Position numbers and translations under genes: made by a program. Below, piece after piece: positions 13,184 to 21,663 of a stretch of DNA of 59,880 nt. Origin of the DNA: a virus. The stretch lies in IMG/VR virus record IMGVR_UViG_3300008266_000061, positions 1 to 59,880 of that record; one strand, written 5' to 3'. The stretch's first letter is position 1, and each line of letters begins with the position of its first letter. The notes under the pieces were generated by a model that ran no database searches, was not told where the DNA came from, and was given only the letters and a program-made list of their open reading frames with translations.

Positions 13184-15642
13184 ATTACGAATACGAGGAG
13201 GAGGATAAGTACGTTTCCTTTCACGAGGACGACGATGAGTTGGATACAATTCGTATCCCACTGCCTCGCTTAGAGGAGTGGTATTCTCATCACCTAAAGC
13301 GTGAAGTTACGCGGGAAGAGGCACTAACTTACGTGGATGGCTATGGCCTTGCTCCAAAGGACCAAAAGTTTCAATATCAGGAAACCCCTGAGAAGATAAA
13401 ATTAATCTATGAGGTTGTGTTCAACAAGAAACACGCAACCAACAAGTCTAAGTACAAGGAGGTAGGGGACGTTCGTCTTGAGGACATTTACGAGGAGGTA
13501 GAGTCCAATCAGAAGTACTACGCGATGGAGATTGAGTGGATGAAGCTCCAAATCAAGCGGAGATACGTGGGATATTGGTGCTTCATTAAAGGAAAGCCGA
13601 CATATCTAAACGGTGCAAATTACTTCTTCTTAAACTTCTGGACGGTAAAGAACTTTGGAAAGAACAACAACCGTCCCGACTATAGGGACTACCAGCGCAA
13701 GATGTTCCATCTGTTCATGTACGCATACACAACAGAGGACGCATTCTACAAGCACAAGATTCTGTATCGGGAAGATGGCGTGGTAAAGACAAGGTATTCA
13801 AACCAAGACGTTAAGAACGTGGTTGACGAAATGAACGAGATGGCGGTTGAGTATTTCGTTGAGCCTAACATCAACATTACCGTTACAAAGGGAAAGCGCA
13901 CTGTACACGGAATCAACTTCGTCTCTGGGCGACGTATTGCTAAGACCGCAATTGCGTGTTGTTTCTGTACGTGGGGAACGCTAAATATGCCCGACCAAAC
14001 ATTCATCATCCAGGCGATGAACGAGGACCAGGCGGTCAACAAGATATTCATAAAACAAATTCAAACACCTGTAAGCAAACTCCCTTTCTTCTTCCGACCT
14101 CATTATCGTGGGCGGATAGAGGCAAAGGAGGGTTTGCGTTTCCAGTATGAGGGAGCAATCGCATCAGCAGCAAGGGCCGGAATCGTCCCCGAACAAATGG
14201 AGTGCTTCATCACGCCGCTCCCTTCGACGGAGAAAGCAGCGGATGGGGAAGCGGAAATTGCTTTTGTCTATCGTGACGAGCCAGCGAAGAAAACGGACGC
14301 AAAGGCGGCGGACCAAAACATCCCGACGTGGTGGTACAACACGATGAAGCCAGCCATCGAGCGAGGCGAAAACATCCGGGGGTTCTGTATCATGCCTTCT
14401 ACCGTGGGAGACATGGATACAGGGGGTGGAGCGCAGTTCTTTGATATTGCTAACGACTCGCACTTCTCGGATCGTAACGAGAACGGCACAACCCCATCTG
14501 GACTCATTAACTTCTTCTTGCCCGGTTACTACGCGGTGGAGGGATATATCGACGAGTTCGGCGCAAGCATTATCGACGACCCCAAGGAGCCTGTTATGTC
14601 TAATGAGGGCAAGTGGATTACTAAAGGTGCTAAGTCGTACCTGTTAAACCAGGCGGACTACTTTGAGCGCAAACGCGAGTGGCAGAAGCTCATCAAGTTG
14701 CAGCAAAACTTCCCTATGAGCTGGAAGCAAGCATTTGCTGTAATACCTAAGGATATGGGTATGCCCATCGAGAAGATGCGCGACCGAATATCGGAACTGA
14801 AGTTCTTGCGGACCCCAATCACCACCAAGATTAATTTCAAGTGGGCGGGCGACAAGTTTGGTGGAGACGTGTATGTAGAAAACGACCCTAAGGGAAGCTG
14901 GACCATGAGCTATCTTCCTCCATTAGAGCAACGTAATAAAAAAACAATTGTTACCGCAGAAGAGGGGTACATACCGCCCAAGGATAGGGGTCTAATATAT
15001 GCACCCGATCCGTCAGTGATGAACAAGTACTTCCTTTGCTGTGACCCGGTAAAGTTCCACAAAAGAAACACGGTAGGTAAAAAGAAATCAAACGCGGCGG
15101 CGGCAGTCTTCTACAAACGAGACAGCCAGGTAGACCCAGACAATAAACCCAGGAATGAGTGGGTAAGCAACGATTGGATACTGATATACAACAGGCAGAC
15201 CGAGGATAAGGCCGAGTACCACGAGGAGTGGCTCAAGGCGGCTGTCTTTCTTGGGGCGTACGTTTACCCCGAATGGCCTGACGGAGAGGCTTTGGTTGAA
15301 TACTTTAGGGACAATGGTTTTGACGGATACCTACTCAAAGACTTAGGGTCAGACGGCAAACAGGACAATCGCCCCGGAGTTTGGGCGGGCGAGGCTGAAA
15401 AAAATGAAATGGCTGGGGACATCATGACCTTCTTCAACAATAATGTTAAGTACGTGAAAATGTGGGAGATAATAGAGGAGTGGAGTCAAATGAGGGGTCT
15501 TGACGACTTGACCAACCATGACTTGTGCGCCGCCACAGGATGGTGTATGAGGGCCATAAAAAGCAGAATGCCAGACCTTTACAAGGAAGTGTATCAACCC
15601 ATAGAGGTCAAAGGGGGCTTTGCAACTTTTGATGTAGAATAA
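13180..15642 (+). CDS. terL: Terminase large subunit (820 aa)
   Basis: The ATPase half carries a Walker A-like SGRRIAKTA (about residue 248) and Walker B IAFVYRDE (about 363). The RNase H-like nuclease half has KYFLCCDP (about 620), a Gly/Asp-rich segment and NHDLCAATG near the C-terminus, supplying acidic metal ligands. TerL pumps DNA into the prohead and cuts concatemers. At 820 aa it is longer than common terminases, with about 200 residues before the ATPase, as seen in some Bacteroidota phages. Confidence 0.9.
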   Translation: MNYEYEEEDKYVSFHEDDDELDTIRIPLPRLEEWYSHHLKREVTREEALTYVDGYGLAPKDQKFQYQETPEKIKLIYEVVFNKKHATNKSKYKEVGDVRLEDIYEEVESNQKYYAMEIEWMKLQIKRRYVGYWCFIKGKPTYLNGANYFFLNFWTVKNFGKNNNRPDYRDYQRKMFHLFMYAYTTEDAFYKHKILYREDGVVKTRYSNQDVKNVVDEMNEMAVEYFVEPNINITVTKGKRTVHGINFVSGRRIAKTAIACCFCTWGTLNMPDQTFIIQAMNEDQAVNKIFIKQIQTPVSKLPFFFRPHYRGRIEAKEGLRFQYEGAIASAARAGIVPEQMECFITPLPSTEKAADGEAEIAFVYRDEPAKKTDAKAADQNIPTWWYNTMKPAIERGENIRGFCIMPSTVGDMDTGGGAQFFDIANDSHFSDRNENGTTPSGLINFFLPGYYAVEGYIDEFGASIIDDPKEPVMSNEGKWITKGAKSYLLNQADYFERKREWQKLIKLQQNFPMSWKQAFAVIPKDMGMPIEKMRDRISELKFLRTPITTKINFKWAGDKFGGDVYVENDPKGSWTMSYLPPLEQRNKKTIVTAEEGYIPPKDRGLIYAPDPSVMNKYFLCCDPVKFHKRNTVGKKKSNAAAAVFYKRDSQVDPDNKPRNEWVSNDWILIYNRQTEDKAEYHEEWLKAAVFLGAYVYPEWPDGEALVEYFRDNGFDGYLLKDLGSDGKQDNRPGVWAGEAEKNEMAGDIMTFFNNNVKYVKMWEIIEEWSQMRGLDDLTNHDLCAATGWCMRAIKSRMPDLYKEVYQPIEVKGGFATFDVE

Positions 15643-15657
15643 TTGTTTTCAACTATT

Positions 15658-15675
15658 TAGTAAAAAAATTTACTA
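15658..15675. other. Inverted repeat at the terL-portal junction
   Basis: TAGTAAA and TTTACTA flank four A. The right arm overlaps a TACATTTG box (15674-15681). It may be a weak terminator for the upstream operon or an operator for the structural promoter. Confidence 0.4.
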
Positions 15676-15692
15676 CATTTGTCGTGGTTAAC

Positions 15693-15700
15693 TAAATTTG
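15693..15700 (+). promoter_or_regulatory. Minus-7 element of the structural operon
   Basis: TAAATTTG lies six bases before the portal ATG at 15707, and TACATTTG lies at 15674-15681. A TTG box at standard spacing is not obvious for either. The position suggests a start for late structural genes with a minimal leader. Confidence 0.45.
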
Positions 15701-15706
15701 TTTGAT

Positions 15707-18103
15707 ATGATATTGCCACAGATAGTTGGTAGTGTGTTGTTTCCAAATGACAACATCCCGGAGGTTGACAAACTAAAACCAGAATACGGTCTGCGTTGTG
15801 CGCGGGCTTTATATACTCGTTTTTGTGCGGGTGGCACGTATTTTACATACACCCAACTACCCGAGATGCAGGAGACTAGAAACTACGGAGCGGGAAATCA
15901 GTCACAGGAGAAGTACAAGAATTGGTTCACTAACGGATCTCCAATTGGAACAAAAGGAATAAGTCAGGGTGAGGCTTCGGCCACCACAAAGGGGATGAGT
16001 AAGGCACAAAGAAAGGCGATGGCTAACATTAGCTACGACATTTTCTCACCAATGCGTAAATTATCAAATGTTCTTCTATCAATTCTTTCAGATAACGATT
16101 ACAAACTTGATTGTGTTTCTCTTGATAAAAACATCATCAATAAAAAGAAGCGTGACAAATATGATGTCTATGCTAAGGCGAATTTTGTAAACCCATTGAT
16201 GCGGGAGCTTGGGCTGCCCGAATACAAACTACCTTTCGTTCCTAAAGACGAGACGATGCTTAACATGGCTGAACGTCTTGGTTTTTTTAAAACTAAGTAC
16301 GAGGTGGCCTTGGAGAAACTTGCAGAGGCAGGTTTTCGTTCATCTAATTGGGCTGGGCAGCGAATGGATCTTAATCGTGACGCGATTGATTTCCATTTCC
16401 GTGCAGCAAAGATTTATAACGACCCAATTACCGGGCAAGTAAAATTTAATTACATTGACCCAGCGCGAATGGTGATGCTTTGGAACGAAGACAACCAAGA
16501 CGAGCCCGTAGCGATTGGACATATTGAGGCTGAAACCGTTCAGTCTATTTTCAGTAAACTAATTGAAGCTGGCTTCAGTGAGGAGCAGATCCAGGCAATG
16601 GCTAAGTCATACGTTCCGTACCAGACGAACGTGTCTACCATCCCGCAGTGGGCATTTGAGCGTAAGGATTCTACGACAAACCGATGGGTTTGGATGGACT
16701 TTAAGATTTACGTGTTAAAATTTGAGTACTTATCTACTGACTATAAGCAGTACGTAGAGCGCGTGAACAAGCAGGGGTACGGAAGCTATGTCCGTAACAA
16801 CAAGCCGGTAGACGAAAAGAAAAAGAATCCCAACGACACATACGACGAGGTTTCTTGCAACTACTGGTATGAGGGTTCTTATATAATCTCCGGCACAGGC
16901 CAGGACCGTATTTACGAGTGGAAGAAGAAGCCTAACCAAATGCAGAAGGGCCTTTCTCCAATGAGTTCGTATGTTGTTCACCGAATCAATGGTCAGTCCC
17001 CAACACGAAGCGTGAAAGGGTTGCTCGATGACTTGATGTTTGCGGTATTGAAGTTACGCGCAGCTGTATGGGCTGCTGCTCCAAAGGGATATAGAATTGA
17101 CGTTGGCGAGGCTGCTAACATCAAGATTGGAGGTGTGGAGTACGACCTGTTCGACCTCATGCACATCCACCGTCAGAACGGTATTCAGATTGTCGCAACC
17201 AAGTTTAACGCGGCAACCGGTAAGTATGTTTCTCAGCCGTTGACAGAAATGGATAACGGTCTCGGTCCTCAAGGGCAGGAATGGCTTGCTCAGATAGCCA
17301 ACCTACAGATGATGATTAAGGACATCATGGGCATACCCGACGCCATGGCTGCAAGTCCCGACCAGTCAGCGGAAAGGTTAGTCGGGGTAATGGAGCAGGA
17401 TTATGTTGCCGGAAATCACGCAAACTGGCCGCTCCGCGAGTCCGAGCGTCAATTTAAACAGAAACTTGGCGAGAGGATTATTCACCAGGCCCGCATAGAC
17501 ATTGAGTTTGACCCTAAGATTAGGGAGTTTTACGAAAGCATTATCGGGCAGCATATGATAAACGCCCTTGATGACATTCAAGGTCTTTCGTTGGACCAAC
17601 TTGCAATTTCGTGCAAGGTGCTTCCAAACGAAAAAGAAAAGACCGCAATACTTCAACGCGCAATGCAGATGTCACAGATGCCGACCAAGGATGGCGCTGT
17701 ACTGCTTAGTCCATCTAGCGTTGAGCGTGTTGCGCAGATGTTAAAGAATGGGGATATTGACGAGGCGCTATGGTTTATGGCCACGGAAGAAACCGAGGCG
17801 CGTCAAAGAGAACAAGAGTATTCCCAGATGATGATGCAGCAGACCATACAGGGACAGCAGCAGTCTGCGCTTGTAACCGAAGAGGCTAAACGTCAGACCA
17901 TGATGCAGAAGATGCAGATGGAGATCGCTATGCACAGGGAGAAGGCGAACCTTGACTTGATGAAGGAACAGCAATTGGCTAAGCTAAAGGCAGATGCTGA
18001 TTATCAAGTACAGGTTCTCAAGGGACAGCAGGCGTTGGATGAAATTAATCTTGAGGCAAATCTTGAGGCTGAATTAGGAAGCGAAATCACAGGTAGAGTA
18101 TAA
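15707..18103 (+). CDS. Portal protein (798 aa)
   Basis: Located directly after terL, it has the length and build of podovirus-type portals: helical N-terminal region, beta-rich middle, the long helical stem region with GIPDAMAASPDQSAERLVGV (about 545-565), and a Gln/Met-rich C-terminal coiled coil forming the barrel. Twelve copies form the ring through which DNA is packaged and ejected. The ATG at 15707 is preferred over a TTG at 15698, which lies next to the promoter. Confidence 0.8.
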   Translation: MILPQIVGSVLFPNDNIPEVDKLKPEYGLRCARALYTRFCAGGTYFTYTQLPEMQETRNYGAGNQSQEKYKNWFTNGSPIGTKGISQGEASATTKGMSKAQRKAMANISYDIFSPMRKLSNVLLSILSDNDYKLDCVSLDKNIINKKKRDKYDVYAKANFVNPLMRELGLPEYKLPFVPKDETMLNMAERLGFFKTKYEVALEKLAEAGFRSSNWAGQRMDLNRDAIDFHFRAAKIYNDPITGQVKFNYIDPARMVMLWNEDNQDEPVAIGHIEAETVQSIFSKLIEAGFSEEQIQAMAKSYVPYQTNVSTIPQWAFERKDSTTNRWVWMDFKIYVLKFEYLSTDYKQYVERVNKQGYGSYVRNNKPVDEKKKNPNDTYDEVSCNYWYEGSYIISGTGQDRIYEWKKKPNQMQKGLSPMSSYVVHRINGQSPTRSVKGLLDDLMFAVLKLRAAVWAAAPKGYRIDVGEAANIKIGGVEYDLFDLMHIHRQNGIQIVATKFNAATGKYVSQPLTEMDNGLGPQGQEWLAQIANLQMMIKDIMGIPDAMAASPDQSAERLVGVMEQDYVAGNHANWPLRESERQFKQKLGERIIHQARIDIEFDPKIREFYESIIGQHMINALDDIQGLSLDQLAISCKVLPNEKEKTAILQRAMQMSQMPTKDGAVLLSPSSVERVAQMLKNGDIDEALWFMATEETEARQREQEYSQMMMQQTIQGQQQSALVTEEAKRQTMMQKMQMEIAMHREKANLDLMKEQQLAKLKADADYQVQVLKGQQALDEINLEANLEAELGSEITGRV

Positions 18104-18108
18104 AACAT

Positions 18109-19170
18109 ATGGAAAACAACGAATTAGAAAATCAGAACGAACAAGTTAACGAGCAAGTTAACGAACAAGTAACCGAACAAGTAAATGAACAAGGCAACCA
18201 GGAGGATATGCCGTGGTTTTCTTCGTATGGCTACGACAGCGAGGATTCATTTAAGAGTGAGTTTGAGCAACTAAAGTCATACAAGAGCCTTGCGGCGGAG
18301 CTTGAGGAAAGGAAGAGGGATGTTGAAGAGGGTCTAGCCTTGTTGCAAGACGCTGACGACCCATTCGCCGGCATTGAAGAGGCCCGCACAATGGTTGCGT
18401 TTGGCAAGAAAGGGATTAGTTCCTCCATAGCCAACCAAATCGTTTCTGCCACCCCGGATAGCTTGATGGAGGACCCATTGAAGGCTTTGGTAATTGCTGA
18501 AGCTGTAAAGAATCCTGACAAGTTCAAGCGACTTGGCCAATCGACTATCGAGGAAGCCATACGTGAAAAATATAACTTAGGTGATGGAGAATATTACGCC
18601 ACAGCTCTTTTAAAGTCTGACGCAATCGACGCAATCGAAATGATTGAAAAGACTAAAAAAGATGTTGAAGTTGTTAAGAATCCTTTTACCTTTGCCAAAG
18701 AGCTAAAGAGCCAGACTCAAAAACAGATTGCGGAAAGACAGACCATAGCACTTGCCGAGGCAGAGACCTACGCCAAGCAGCTGAAGGATGTCCCCTACAA
18801 ATTCGGCGATACGGAAGTTTCGTTACAAGTTTCAAACGAAGAGGTCGAATCGATTTTGAAGTCGCAGTATGCTGGCTATTTAGGTCAAGCCTTTGACACC
18901 ACCACAAAGGAAGGTAAACAAGCGGTGCGTGAATGGCTAACGAACCAAATCCTCATTCATAAGGTTCAGTCTGGGGATCTCGGAGTTCAAATTGCCAAGT
19001 CACTTACGGCTCAAACCGAAAAAAAGGTGGTACGCGAGGTCTATAACGGTCAGCCTAAGACGCCGAACCGTGTAGGCAAAACGGCTGTTGATCAGAAGGG
19101 ATTAACCCCAGCTCAAAGAGATCTAATGGAGCGCGGCATTCCTTTCCCATCGCAGACGCTAAAATCATAA
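18109..19170 (+). CDS. Candidate scaffold protein (353 aa)
   Basis: The protein lies between portal and major capsid protein, is highly charged and helical, and has an acidic N-terminus with about five NEQV/TEQV repeats (residues 8-28; 12-bp DNA repeats 18141-18190). These properties fit an internal scaffold that guides prohead assembly and leaves before packaging. The basic C-terminus (RVGKTAVDQKGLTPAQ) fits capsid binding. Inferred from position and composition. Confidence 0.7.
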   Translation: MENNELENQNEQVNEQVNEQVTEQVNEQGNQEDMPWFSSYGYDSEDSFKSEFEQLKSYKSLAAELEERKRDVEEGLALLQDADDPFAGIEEARTMVAFGKKGISSSIANQIVSATPDSLMEDPLKALVIAEAVKNPDKFKRLGQSTIEEAIREKYNLGDGEYYATALLKSDAIDAIEMIEKTKKDVEVVKNPFTFAKELKSQTQKQIAERQTIALAEAETYAKQLKDVPYKFGDTEVSLQVSNEEVESILKSQYAGYLGQAFDTTTKEGKQAVREWLTNQILIHKVQSGDLGVQIAKSLTAQTEKKVVREVYNGQPKTPNRVGKTAVDQKGLTPAQRDLMERGIPFPSQTLKS

Positions 19171-19193
19171 TTAACTTTTAAAAAAATACTACA

Positions 19194-20660
19194 ATGGGTT
19201 TTGTAATAAACAACCCCACAGGTATTCAGCCGTTATCAACTAGCGGGATGACCTATGGTGGAATCCAGAATAACTGGGATGCTTTGATGGAAGATTTCGA
19301 TTCGGTAGCTTATTTGCCATTTGGTGATGAGTACTGGGACGCGATGAACCAAATCATGAACGCTGTAGGTAATCGCGAGATTGCTAAACAGCCACGCGTT
19401 CGTTGGTTTGAAATGACTCGTATGGAGGCTCCTATCCAACAGGATGGAGCTGCAACAGGTTCAGCGGCTGCTGGTTTCACAGTACCTTTGACAGCCGCAA
19501 GCGCAACAAGCGTTGGTGGTAGTCCATATATGTGGCCAACTGCTGGTGACATTTGGAAAAACGCTGCAACAGGCGCTCTTTACCAAGTTGTTTCAACAGA
19601 CCCAGCTACCCCAAAAATTGTTTTTCTTCCTTTGGTTAGCACCACAACCGCTCCAACTACCGGTACTTATTTCTACTATGTAGGAAACTCAGCTCCAGAA
19701 AATAGTCAGCCATTCGGCGCTAAGTTTACATTTGACACGGTTCACACCTCTTATTTGCAAACTTTCCGTAACGACACGTTGACTAGTTCTGAAGCGCTTT
19801 ACAACCAGCTTTGGTATTCACAATTGGAGAGTGGGGTTCAGACTCCATACTCTAACTCACGCGACATCATCTACTTGCAGCGTGAACACCAAGTTGCTCT
19901 TGTAAACACCTTCTTCGCTGGTCAACCAACCGGAACTGCAAACTACCAATTACCTTCCGGTGCATCGTTCCAAACCACTCAAGGTTTGTATGACGCAATC
20001 CAGAACAACGGGTCAGGCACTAATGGTGGCTCTAGCACGGTGGTAACCACCGGTGGTGTTACTGGTCTTGATTTGGATGACTTTTATGCAATGGAGGCTG
20101 CTTTGACATCACAAGATGGTTCTGTAAAGAACTACATGGTATGGACAAGTGGTTATATGCAAAGTAAACTTGAGCAATACATTCTTGCTGGTCCCGGAGC
20201 TGTAACTCCTCTCACTTACAACGTAAGCACAAACAAAACTCAGATGGAGAAAACATTCTGGGGAGAGGGCGCTTATGCTGACTTGATGAGCCGTACATTC
20301 TCGTTCAACAACCTTGTGTTCAACAACAAGAACTTTGCGTTTGTTCGTATGGGCATCTTTGACAACCCAACTATGTTTGGTGTTGGTTCAAGCACTGCTG
20401 ATAACCAGACTGAAAATACTTGGAAAAACCTTGCGTTCTTCATCCCATTAAGTACTAATGGAGGTGTTGACGACGGTATTGGTAACATGGGTAAATATAT
20501 CCGCGTATGCCATAAGCCAGGTGCATTTATGAATATGTGGCAGACAGGTGGCCGTGCGGCGTCTAACAAGACTCCAAACTGGGAACTTGGTGTTCACATC
20601 GTATCTGAAGTTGGTTACAAGTTTGTAAACGCCAACAAATACGGTATGTTCACTGTATAA
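19194..20660 (+). CDS. Major capsid protein (488 aa)
   Basis: Position after the scaffold, size, and sequence character (long N-terminal arm, Gly/Thr/Ala-rich beta regions, GKYIRVCHKPGAFMNMWQTG near the C-terminus) identify the shell protein, expected to have the HK97 fold. It is followed directly by a strong terminator, consistent with a highly expressed late gene. Confidence 0.8.
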   Translation: MGFVINNPTGIQPLSTSGMTYGGIQNNWDALMEDFDSVAYLPFGDEYWDAMNQIMNAVGNREIAKQPRVRWFEMTRMEAPIQQDGAATGSAAAGFTVPLTAASATSVGGSPYMWPTAGDIWKNAATGALYQVVSTDPATPKIVFLPLVSTTTAPTTGTYFYYVGNSAPENSQPFGAKFTFDTVHTSYLQTFRNDTLTSSEALYNQLWYSQLESGVQTPYSNSRDIIYLQREHQVALVNTFFAGQPTGTANYQLPSGASFQTTQGLYDAIQNNGSGTNGGSSTVVTTGGVTGLDLDDFYAMEAALTSQDGSVKNYMVWTSGYMQSKLEQYILAGPGAVTPLTYNVSTNKTQMEKTFWGEGAYADLMSRTFSFNNLVFNNKNFAFVRMGIFDNPTMFGVGSSTADNQTENTWKNLAFFIPLSTNGGVDDGIGNMGKYIRVCHKPGAFMNMWQTGGRAASNKTPNWELGVHIVSEVGYKFVNANKYGMFTV

Positions 20661-20673
20661 TCTTAGTAAATTC

Positions 20674-20706
20674 AAAACCGGGAGAGGGAAACTTCTCCCG
20701 GTTTTT
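20674..20706 (+). terminator. Terminator after the capsid gene
   Basis: A 12-bp stem, AAAACCGGGAGA with TCTCCCGGTTTT, with an 8-nt loop, runs into T and lies 13 bases after the capsid stop. It would cap the capsid transcript, with read-through feeding the downstream genes. Confidence 0.85.
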
Positions 20707-20729
20707 ATACAAACAAAAAATAAAACGAT

Positions 20730-21659
20730 ATGTTATTTGATCTAAGCAACAACTCGCCTGTTGATATTCCAGGATGGGCGGAAGAAGAATTGAGAAACGA
20801 GTTTCCAGATTTTTTTCAAAACAAACGTCCAGTGGTTTTAAGAGTTAAGGACAGATATAAACTAAAGACGTATAAGGTTCCAAGTAATCAACCTGATTCA
20901 GAGCCTCGCTTGTTTATTCAGGCCCCCGGCCCATCTTCAATCAAGACAAAGGGAAACTTTTACGATAAAGAGACTGAGTCTGAATACACCCTGGCATATA
21001 CAACTATTGCCCCAACAAACATAAACGGGGTAGTTAAGTACTCAAATTCTCGTATTGAAATTGCTGACGGTTTTTCAATTCAACCCCATCAAAAAGACCT
21101 TCTTTTCTACATTCACTATATGTGTCCAATCGTAGACAATAATAAGGCTATGCAGAAGTCAGTGGATGTAAAGTACGAGTATGAAATGAAGCATGTTGAG
21201 GCCAAGACAAAAATCAACGTGGCCAAGGCTGCGCGTGAGCTTGAGAACCTCATTTATTTTGATACTGATTACAAAAACATTTTGAAAGCGGTTGATGGCT
21301 TGGGTATGGCTCCACTTCATACCGAAGATGAGACACGCGTAATGCTTCACGATGCAATCAAGAACGGAAGCGAGACCTTCCGCAAAAACGCGTTTGAGAT
21401 TCTCGGTTCATCAAAACCCGCTCAGACCAAGTCGTCAGAAGGCGAAAGTGTTCACGAGTTGGTAAACAGACTTTTGAGCGAGAATTTTATCAAAAATGAG
21501 GACGGAATGTGGTATATTCGCGACCGTAGAGGTGATGGAACAAAGTGGTTGAAATCACCATTTTTTGAGTCAGCGCAAACGGGTAGCGAAGCTGCATTTG
21601 CATTGATTGACCACCTCAAGGTAAATGAAGAATTATTAGGTAAATTAAGAAAACTATAA
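20730..21659 (+). CDS. Virion-associated protein, unknown role (309 aa)
   Basis: No family is recognised. The N-terminal 130 residues are beta-rich; the middle (VKYEYEMKHVEAKTKINVAK) is helical and charged; the C-terminal region contains a compact WYIRDRRGDG segment. Its place directly after the capsid gene suggests a capsid accessory or decoration protein. The start follows the leader AAAACGAT. Confidence 0.6.
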   Translation: MLFDLSNNSPVDIPGWAEEELRNEFPDFFQNKRPVVLRVKDRYKLKTYKVPSNQPDSEPRLFIQAPGPSSIKTKGNFYDKETESEYTLAYTTIAPTNINGVVKYSNSRIEIADGFSIQPHQKDLLFYIHYMCPIVDNNKAMQKSVDVKYEYEMKHVEAKTKINVAKAARELENLIYFDTDYKNILKAVDGLGMAPLHTEDETRVMLHDAIKNGSETFRKNAFEILGSSKPAQTKSSEGESVHELVNRLLSENFIKNEDGMWYIRDRRGDGTKWLKSPFFESAQTGSEAAFALIDHLKVNEELLGKLRKL

Positions 21660-21663
21660 AAAG

